Part shown: positions 58,501 to 64,000 of the stretch, piece after piece
How positions within the stretch are numbered: position 1 is the stretch's first letter
Layout: every line of letters starts with the position of its first letter
From: Strongylocentrotus purpuratus
Taxonomy: Eukaryota > Echinodermata > Echinoidea > Camarodonta > Strongylocentrotidae
Direction of reading: 5' to 3'
Assembly: GCF_000002235.5 (NCBI RefSeq)
Contig: NW_022145545.1
Location: 1,491,501 to 1,555,500 of the forward strand
DNA length: 64,000 nt
The notes under the pieces: model-generated
The model's database searches: none
What the model was told of the DNA's origin: nothing
Seen by the model: only the letters and a program-made list of their open reading frames with translations
Made by a program: the position numbers and the translations under genes

Positions 58501-61500
58501 AAGTCATAGGATTCAGCCCAGGCCTCTAGTTGATAGTTCTTCAGACTCGCAGAGATCAACCCCCAAGTCAATCATTGTCAAGTTTGTGAGATATAACGAT
58601 CGCCAACACGTATACAATGCCCGGAAGTACTTGATGAAAACTGCTCAGAAGATATTCATACGAGAGAGCTTGACTCCATCGAAAAGGCAGCAACTTGTCA
58701 ATGAACTGGTAAGACGTGACTCGGTAAAGAGAGTCTGGACTCAGGATGGAAAAATCCGTGTGTTGACTGTCGACAATGCTAAACGCACGGTGAGGAGCAT
58801 CCAAGATCTTGAAAGTGCAAGGTCATAGTTTCGTTTCTTGTATGACTATCGTACTTAAATGTCTGCCGGAAATTCAGTATACTTAACACCTTTACGTGCA
58901 GCCACCCGGAATCTGAAATATCCATGTTTGTCTTGTTCTAAAGAAGTTAAAACCAATCAAAATGCTGCTCTATTATGCGTATCTTGCAAACGATGGGCCC
59001 ACTTGGTATGTTCAAGGGCGACTCGTGAAATTTTTACCTCTGATACTAACTGGACATGTGTCCATTGTCGATTCGATGAACTGCCAACAAATGCATGTAT
59101 TGATATTGGTATTGATTTCGAGTTTGGTTTACCACATCAAAGTGAACCTGCTATGTATAATTATAACAGTTTCGACGATATTTTCACGAAAGTTAATTCG
59201 TTTTCTTTATCATTATTGCCCATCTTATGTTCATTGTTGAAAAATATTGACGAAGTGCGCAATATGTTGTGCAAGCAAAACATCAAAATCTTGTGTCTAT
59301 GTGAAACAAGGTTAGACTCTTCTTCTGTGTCTGATAGTGAGATTGATGTTGAAGGATTTAGAGCTATTAGAACAGATAGAAACCGAAATGGAGGTGGAAT
59401 TTTGATAGACATGAAAGAAAATATTTTGTTCAACATAAAACATGAATTGACTCTTGACGGTTTGGAATTAATGTGTGTTGAGATATGTATCCATAAACAG
59501 AAACCCTTTCGTATTGTGTATTGGTACACACCACCAAACTCACAGGTCCGAATTCACAAAGCAAGGTTTGAGCTCAAACCTCCTTTTGTTCTTTACAAAC
59601 CAGGTTTGTAAAAAAACGCGTAAAACGCGTCATATGACGTACGAAAACCAAGGTTTGTCGACAAACCTCCTTTGTGAATTCGGGCCACAGAGTGCAGTGT
59701 TTGACTTGCTTGATAGTGTACTTCAGCCTATAGAATCATTGTCTAAAGATTTCATTCTCTTGGGAGATCTAAATTGCGATATTGTTAAACAGCCTCCCTC
59801 CTACCAAACAAAGCGATTGTTCAGCTTGGTAGAGGAATACGATTTAAAACAACTTGTTGAAAAACCGACGAGAGAAAAACAAACATCTGCCACTCTGATA
59901 GATGTTTTATACTCCTCAAATCATAAAAAGATCACTTTTTGTGATGTCGTTCCATTAGGCATGAGTGATCACTACATGATAATCTGCTCCTTGGGAAAGC
60001 AAAAATCTCCCACTGTTTGTCATAAGTTTGTTTATTCAAGAAATCGGAAGAAAATGAATTTAAGTGATTTTTCGAATGATTTGAGCAGTGAATGTTGGCA
60101 AAACGTCCTTTTAGAAACTGATGCTAATAGTGCCTATGAAATATGGTGTAGACAATTTTGTTCCGTACTGGATAAACATGCACCTCTTAGAAAAAAAAGA
60201 GTGCGACAAAAAGAAACGCCATGGATAAATAACGACATATTAAATAAAATAGGAGAAAGAAATAAAACGAAAACCCGTGCTAAATTTTCAAAATGAGACG
60301 AAGACTGGAAATCGTATCGAAAACTGAGAAATGGTGTGACCGAAATGATAAGAAAGGCAAAAAGGTCATATATCTCTGAAAGTATTTTAAATAACAAGGG
60401 AAATTGTGCTGCAATGTGGAAATCTTTACGATGTATGCTGCCAAATAAAAAGAATATGAAAGTGATTCAAAAGTTGTCCGTAAATGGTGAAGATATTTTT
60501 GGATTTAAGGAAATTGCTACACGCTTAAATAATAACTTTGTTGACATGGCAGCAAATCGTGGTCAAAAGTTTACCTTTGGTGATGATTTAGAGCAATATC
60601 TGACCACAGTACCAACCACGTTCAGTTTTAAACCGATTTCCTGTCAAGATGTTAAGAAACATATAAATAAAATTGCAAGAAACAAGGCCACTGGCCCGGA
60701 CCAAATTCCAGCCGGTGTAATTAAATATGCTATAGACTACATTATTGTGCCATTGACGCATATTGTCAATATTTCTCTGTGTACTGGTAAAATCCCTGTT
60801 GCGTGGAAAAAGGCCCGTGTAACGCCGATTGAGTGGTGACGTAACAAATCCGTCGAACTACAGACCGATCTCGGTCCTCCCGGTATTGTCTAAAGCATTA
60901 GAAAAGATTATTTATTTATTTATTTATTTTGCATCAAAAGAGTCAGCAGAGTTAGAAACAACTATAAACAGAGATTTAAAGTTGATTTCTACATGGTTTT
61001 CAAATAATGAATTGCTGATCAATCTCGATAAATGTCAATTCATGCCACTAGGCTCTAAAGAAAAACTCCGGTTATTTGAAAATGTAAAAATCAAAATTCA
61101 AAATTCTCAATTACAGAGAGTAACATAATTATTGTAAATACAGTTTTACATAATAGAGCGTTAAGGTCCGTTTTAGAGGTAAATAATCGTTTCAATAGAG
61201 CCACTTTGTATAACACGCTAAATGTAGATCAACTCGACGAAAGATGGAATAAGCAGTCAATTTTACTTATATTCAAATTAGTTAATAACATAGCCCCACC
61301 CTCACTATGCTCACGGATCCATCTTAAATCACACAACTACCTGTTACCTAATATCGATTGCCAAATTCAACTGCCACGACCACATACAAATTACCTCAGA
61401 AAGAGCCCTCTCTATTCAGCCTCAAAACTTTTCAATAACCTACCGGCAAACATCCGATTACAAAATAGCCTGGGAACATTCGCACGTCTTATATCCCTCT

Positions 61501-62330
61501 CATAAATAATACACCCCCTCCATCGTTTCTGTTATCCAAGTAATTTTTAATTCATTTTGTTTGTTTTCATTCTTATTATGTTGTCATGATAATTTGTATG
61601 ATTTATTTTGTATATAATTTTGTATTCGTTTACTTGTTGTGTTCAATTGTTGTTCACGGCCTTGCTGAAAAGCAGCTTCTAGCTGATAGCAGGCTTTTTA
61701 ACCGTGATTAAATAAATAAAATACAAAAAAATACAATACAAATAAAAATGCGGCCGGGAGGCGGACGCTCTACTGACTGAGCCAACACACCGGTATATAT
61801 GAGTAATAAGATATATATGAGTAATAAGATATATATGAGTAATAGTTCATTATTCATTTCATGAAATCACCAGTGGGATCACTAATCAAGCTAATGGTGA
61901 AAGTACAGTACAGGATGATAAAGTTCAATTCCAAAACTTCTCAATCTTAGGGCTGATCTTAAATGAATGTTAGATGTGAAATAATATTAAAAACAACTGA
62001 AAAAATTCTTCGAATATAAGGTATTGAGCTAAACAAAATGTTACCGGAACAGGTTATTGTCTTCTGATTGTGAAGAAAGAACTAATGTTTAAATTACCTA
62101 ACATTGTATAGCAATCTCTATTTAAGAAGTGGGATCATGAGTTACGAGAGACGAAAGTCTAGCAATGACTTGAGTGAATCCTTACCTTATTTTGGTTTTT
62201 AACGATTTTGATCAGATATGTTTTGATTCCCGCTTGTTTGATGCTGTCACTCCTTGTGTCTCCTTCACCAGGCTCTACGTCAAACTCTCCATTCAGACAG
62301 TCGAACGTGGTCTGTGATATGTGAACACGA
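49397..62330 (-). CDS. ADCY3: adenylyl cyclase type 3-like, 3' part of gene (13 exons, 641 aa)
   Basis: Exons, in transcription order: 62330-62186, 57839-57726, 57348-57218, 56642-56481, 55645-55441, 54270-54166, 53610-53459, 52753-52669, 52555-52397, 51637-51491, 51001-50779, 49966-49842, 49570-49397. Phase is continuous. The product has the end of C1a ([20 protein letters not shown]), a charged C1b linker, a six-helix second membrane block with a glycosylatable loop, and a full C2 cyclase domain with catalytic Asp ([18 protein letters not shown]), Asn and Arg of the same motif, and Lys in [29 protein letters not shown] is closest to mammalian AC3 ([20 protein letters not shown]). Transmembrane cyclases make cAMP from ATP under G-protein control; AC3 is known from cilia and olfactory cells. 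The 5' exons lie beyond the window. Confidence 0.9.
49842..49966 (-). CDS. ADCY3: adenylyl cyclase exon with C2 metal/adenine motif
   Basis: Acceptor TGATCTAG, donor GTAACT. It encodes [20 protein letters not shown] and [20 protein letters not shown], then IQ. Asp, Asn and Arg of [12 protein letters not shown] are the conserved C2 catalytic set. Confidence 0.94.
49988..50188 (+). mobile_element. 5'-truncated SINE, same family as 37556-37834
   Basis: Shares ATTTGCCACACTCAACC-AGGTGATGTAAATGG, GAAATGCTAGA-AGCGTAATGGCAGCA and AAGCGCTTAGTGATTGTAAT, ending in CTGAGTATTATCATTATTATTAT. The tRNA-like head is absent. It is antisense to the cyclase gene, in the intron between the last two C2 exons' upstream neighbour. 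Confidence 0.85.
50779..51001 (-). CDS. ADCY3: adenylyl cyclase exon, C2 core ([12 protein letters not shown])
   Basis: Acceptor CCCCCTCAG, donor GTTAGC. It encodes [60 protein letters not shown] and [14 protein letters not shown]. Mammalian AC3 has [12 protein letters not shown]; the Gly is Asn here. The AC3-specific insert after AASG is much shorter. Confidence 0.93.
51491..51637 (-). CDS. ADCY3: adenylyl cyclase exon, C2 start
   Basis: Acceptor TATTCCCAG, donor GTAAGA, 49 codons, phase 0. It encodes [40 protein letters not shown] and NEIISDFDD. This is the segment that best separates type 3 from other cyclases. Confidence 0.94.
52397..52555 (-). CDS. ADCY3: adenylyl cyclase exon, linker into C2
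   Basis: Acceptor TTTCGCCAG, donor GTAAGG, 53 codons, phase 0. It encodes [40 protein letters not shown] and [13 protein letters not shown]. NMLPxHVAxxFL is conserved in all membrane cyclases; the helix before it forms the signalling coiled coil. Confidence 0.94.
52669..52753 (-). CDS. ADCY3: adenylyl cyclase exon, last membrane helix
   Basis: Acceptor TTCTTCACAG, donor GTAAGTAC. It encodes [20 protein letters not shown] and ALIYFNSH after a split Thr codon. Confidence 0.9.
52920..53420 (+). repeat. (CAT/ATC)n imperfect microsatellite
   Basis: About 500 bases of CATCAT, ATCATT and CACCAT trinucleotide repeats in the cyclase intron. The His/Ile-rich 185-aa plus-strand frame (53092-53649) is this array plus the antisense of an exon. 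Confidence 0.9.
53459..53610 (-). CDS. ADCY3: adenylyl cyclase exon, membrane helices
   Basis: Acceptor TCTTTGCAG, donor GTAAGA. It encodes [40 protein letters not shown] and [10 protein letters not shown] plus two bases of Thr. AC3 has VQVSHMVKLTLMLLVTGAV at this place. Confidence 0.92.
54166..54270 (-). CDS. ADCY3: adenylyl cyclase exon with extracellular loop; GC-AG intron follows
   Basis: Acceptor TTTCTGCAG. It encodes [20 protein letters not shown] and [15 protein letters not shown], with glycosylation sites NVT and NLS. The donor is GCAAGT, not GT. The only nearby GT would break the phase to the next exon. Confidence 0.9.
55085..55149. mobile_element. truncated pogo-like MITE end
   Basis: GGCCACTGTAGACAGATGGCC and GAGGTGGCCACTAAGACAGGTTTAACTGTA match the right half of 27276-27439. 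Confidence 0.65.
55225..55397. repeat. interspersed repeat (GAGTTCCTATAGGAAATATA), copy 2
   Basis: Second copy of the repeat at 28505-28710, same orientation, about 85% alike by eye. Confidence 0.65.
55441..55645 (-). CDS. ADCY3: adenylyl cyclase exon, helices of second membrane block
   Basis: Acceptor TTTTTCCAG, donor GTAAGTAG, 68 codons after a split Arg. It encodes [60 protein letters not shown] and SVTDIADV. The RTPWAR motif parallels RTRWAR in AC3. Confidence 0.92.
56207..56465 (+). mobile_element. diverged SINE-like copy
   Basis: Starts with CCTTTGGCAAGGTATTGATCTACATTTGCCA as in the 37556 family, then diverges; ends CTGTAAAGCACTTATTTCGTATTTAG and a short ATTATTATT tail. It lies in a cyclase intron. 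Confidence 0.6.
56481..56642 (-). CDS. ADCY3: adenylyl cyclase exon, start of second membrane block
   Basis: Acceptor TTTCTCCAG, donor GTAAGT. It encodes [40 protein letters not shown] and [15 protein letters not shown]3 has TFLLTMRFMDPEMETRY in the same place. Confidence 0.92.
57218..57348 (-). CDS. ADCY3: adenylyl cyclase exon, C1b linker
   Basis: Acceptor TTTGTCAAG, donor GTAAGT. It encodes [20 protein letters not shown] and [20 protein letters not shown], then ESN. A highly charged, poorly conserved linker; phase match (0 in, 2 out) supports it. Confidence 0.85.
57726..57839 (-). CDS. ADCY3: adenylyl cyclase exon, C1b linker
   Basis: Acceptor TATAACCAG, donor GTATAA, 38 codons, phase 0. 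It encodes [20 protein letters not shown] and [18 protein letters not shown]. Low conservation is expected in C1b. Confidence 0.82.
58859..59545 (+). pseudogene. LINE ORF2 5' part: PHD finger and endonuclease start
   Basis: [20 protein letters not shown] starts the frame. PHD-like Cys/His pairs lie at about residues 23-70. From about residue 130 the endonuclease reads [20 protein letters not shown] and [20 protein letters not shown]. The segment just before IDEVR is not the usual SLNINSLRNK and probably contains a rearrangement. The frame is cut by the fold-back MITE at 59546. Confidence 0.8.
59546..59686. mobile_element. fold-back MITE inserted in the LINE, ACAG target duplication
   Basis: Ends GTCCGAATTCACAAAGCAAGG and CCTCCTTTGTGAATTCGGGCC are inverted; ACAG flanks it at 59542-59545 and 59687-59690. 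The host LINE frame reads TPPNSQ before and [12 protein letters not shown] after, so insertion followed LINE arrival. Same terminal sequence as 36264-36497. Confidence 0.88.
59687..61505 (+). pseudogene. LINE ORF2 3' part: endonuclease end, RT remnants, C-terminus
   Basis: 59687-60296 carries [20 protein letters not shown] and [20 protein letters not shown]. 60336-60839 carries the RT start. 60840-61128 jumps from LEKII to [20 protein letters not shown] and [20 protein letters not shown]. 61206-61505 carries the C-terminal block. At least three frame changes or stops separate the parts. Confidence 0.8.
61745..61792 (-). mobile_element. tRNA-like fragment (SINE head remnant)
   Basis: Minus strand CCGGTGTGTTGGCTCAGTCA and GTAGAGCGTCCGCCTCCCGG resembles the D-arm/anticodon half of a tRNA. 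No T-arm follows, so it is not a working tRNA gene. Confidence 0.55.
61796..61853 (+). repeat. 19-bp tandem repeat, three copies
   Basis: TATATATGAGTAATAAGA is repeated three times, the last copy partial. Confidence 0.85.
62186..62330 (-). CDS. ADCY3: adenylyl cyclase exon, end of C1a domain (first exon visible)
   Basis: Acceptor CTATACCAG, donor GTAAGG. It encodes [40 protein letters not shown] and KIVKNQNK after the last base of a Gly codon. Mammalian AC3 has [24 protein letters not shown]. Confidence 0.94.
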
Positions 62331-62810
62331 CTGGTATAGAAAAGAGAAAATAAATACAGATTTGATGAGACGTTCACACTTTTAAATGATTTTGGACGAA
62401 TCAATAATTATGTCTTTTAAATCATCGGTTGTTTCTAACATTCTATACTTCAATAAGCTAGGCGTCAAACTCCTCGTTCAGACAGTCGTACGTGTTATGT
62501 GATATGTGAACACGACTGGTATAGAAAAGAGAACATGGGTACAGATTTGATGAAACATTCACACTTTTAAATGATTTTGAACAAATCAAGAATGATGTCT
62601 TTAAAATCACCAGTTGTTTCTGACATTCTATACTTAAACAAGCTAGGCGTCAAACTCTTCGTTCAGGCAGTCGTATGTGAACACGACTGGCATAGAAGTG
62701 TGAAAATAATTATAGATTTGAGGTAGCATTCACATTCTCAGTTGAATCTGAACAAACCAGAATTTTGAATTGTAAAACAGCTGCTCTCCTTCAACAATCT
62801 ATATCTTAGT
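62331..62810 (-). pseudogene. two partial tandem duplicates of the C1a-end exon with their acceptor sites
   Basis: A unit of about 180 bp covering the first part of the exon (62330 down to about 62275) plus its upstream intron is repeated at 62462-62645 and 62646-62810. Copy 2 keeps CTATACCAG and reads RVHISHNTYDCLNEEFDA, then stop; copy 3 keeps TATGCCAG but lost 14 bases. Neither has a donor site. They precede the real exon in transcription order. Confidence 0.85.
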
Positions 62811-64000
62811 TGTTTGGAAATCATGGAAATTGTTAACATGACCTAGGGCAAATACCATAAACTGTAATATTGAACAAGTATAGGAATAACTGAAGAATCG
62901 CATGCTAAATATATCTCCTCGTTTTTCCTCCTATCGAACTGGGACCATAGAAAAAATATATAAATATTTGAGTATTGCATGAATAACTAAAAATGCTATA
63001 GATCCTTTTAGGCTACAACTTATTTTAATTGCATGTGGCAGCTAGGAGGCACAACAAAGTTGAAACATTGTCATTTTATACCGTTATTATAATTGGATAC
63101 CAATTGTAAATCAAAGTCACAATTTAGCCAGGAGGTTTACGTCTCATTTTGCCCGAATATCACATTTCCAGTTTCTGAAGGGAGCTAGCACTCATGAAGA
63201 AAATTTTAATTTTAATGACCTACGTGCTACTATCAAGGCTCGTTCAGACTAAAATGTGAAACCTATTATAATTATTTATGTCATTTTCATTTTAAAAAAA
63301 CCTTTTACTGCAGCGTATCAAGAGGCTTTGAAGGTGCACTTAAAATACATATGTTCCATATTTTTACATCGCCTACCGGTTGTTTTGCTGCCGGTTGTCG
63401 ATTGCCGATTGTCAGGTGAGGCACGGATGAGTGCGATTCAAAGGTGAAATGGTCTTTACATTTCTCTTTAAGGCATGAAAACTCTTTTATATTTATAAAA
63501 GTTTGTAAAGTTTATTACTATCATTACACAAGTTTTTAGAGTTTTACGAAAAAAATGAATCGACTACATCACGTACATCACGTACTTAGTCAATAAGCAT
63601 ATCCATCATGATATTTTTACGAGAATTTGAAATAAAATGAATGAATGAAAGAATGAGCAATATCACCATGCAACTTGTGTTCACTAATGTAGGTTCCTTT
63701 TAGTTGTCTACTGGCAAACCTCGAGAAAAAACTATGAGCCATAACTCATTGAAAGGCATGATGAATAGGAAACAAAAGTTATTGATTATGGGTTATGCTC
63801 ATATTAACTATTCAATACGTCAACGATGAAAATAAGCTTCTAAATCGTTAAAAAATAGCAAGCTTATATATATAAAGATCATAAATTAACTATTTTGTTG
63901 AGGTTTGTCATTAAAATTTGTACTTTAGATTATCAAGGCGTTTTATTAGCTGCACATCCGGCGAATTTGGCAAATCTTTAACTGAAGACATTTGAATAAT
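62811..64000 (-). other. intron of adenylyl cyclase, nothing recognised
   Basis: AT-rich sequence. I searched for the preceding C1a exon (DVWSNDVTLAN-type motif) on the minus strand and did not find it, so it lies beyond the window. Confidence 0.5.

Larger units (their letters stand above)
58090..61740 (+). mobile_element. near full-length, decayed CR1/jockey-superfamily LINE in a cyclase intron
   Basis: ORF1 (58146-58828, one frame shift near 58411) has a coiled coil ([20 protein letters not shown]), [15 protein letters not shown], and [23 protein letters not shown]2 (from 58859) has a C4HC3 PHD-type zinc finger (CLSC...CVSC...HLVC...CVHC), then an APE-type endonuclease ([27 protein letters not shown]). 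The RT follows ([33 protein letters not shown]), with a deletion near 60908-60930 that removed the FADD part at a (TTTA)n run, and a C-terminal block ([20 protein letters not shown]). The 3' end has AAGCAGCTTCTAGCTGATAG and a TAAATAAATAAA tail. It is sense to the window's plus strand and antisense to ADCY3. Confidence 0.9.

Noticed and set aside
1-64000. LTR retroelements or other capsid-bearing virus-like elements
   Set aside because: No gag, integrase, envelope or paired long terminal repeats were recognised; all RT traces belong to non-LTR LINEs.
62331-64000. Preceding C1a catalytic exon of the cyclase
   Set aside because: No DxWSNxVxLAN-type or FxDIxGF-type motif was found on the minus strand; it must lie past the right edge.

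Overview
The window looks like genomic DNA of a deuterostome invertebrate, most probably an echinoderm of sea-urchin type. This is inferred from long introns, very frequent TACATGTACA-type palindromic repeats, many long poly-G/poly-C and CT tracts, CR1/L2-like LINE debris, tRNA-derived SINEs, and protein-coding genes that resemble but clearly differ from vertebrate orthologues. No assembly or species label was available, so the lineage call is an inference.

Three host genes can be reconstructed exon by exon, with canonical splice sites (one exception) and continuous phase. (1) A + strand NKAIN gene (Na+/K+-ATPase interacting protein) runs from the start codon at 3066 to a stop at 22833-22835. 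It has eight coding exons, including a 9-nt microexon at 21385-21393. (2) A + strand gene at 30072-40020 encodes a 337-aa protein whose only recognisable domain is an SRA/YDG 5-methylcytosine-reading domain. It has no UBL, Tudor, PHD or RING part. (3) A - strand gene at 62330-49397 is the 3' two-thirds (13 exons, 641 aa) of a transmembrane adenylyl cyclase closest to type 3 (ADCY3). Its first transmembrane block and most of the C1a domain lie beyond the right edge.

Layout: 1-2600 LINE remnant, fold-back sequence and homopolymer-rich DNA; 3066-22835 NKAIN with introns full of TACATGTACA repeats, a non-autonomous hAT element with intact 8-bp target duplication (9474-10080), a TIR element with repeated GTAACGCGAGTTAC palindromes (10559-11329), an L2-like LINE fragment and a TTAA-flanked element; 22836-28430 probable NKAIN 3' UTR/downstream DNA with two copies of one TTAA-flanked MITE and a pogo-like MITE; 28430-30071 upstream region of the SRA gene; 30072-40020 SRA gene with LINE, MITE and SINE insertions in its introns; 40021-43500 probable SRA-gene 3' UTR; 43975-45630 a poly-G-punctuated minisatellite of about 20 units; 45640-49396 3' flank or 3' UTR of the cyclase; 49397-62330 the cyclase exons, with a nearly full-length but decayed LINE in one intron, itself interrupted by a small fold-back MITE; 62331-62810 two partial tandem duplicates of a cyclase exon; 62811-64000 intron with nothing recognised.

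The SRA gene and the cyclase gene are convergent, and the G-rich minisatellite sits between their 3' ends. The three genes share no obvious pathway (neuronal ATPase partner, methylated-DNA reader, cAMP synthesis). Nothing suggests an operon-like unit.
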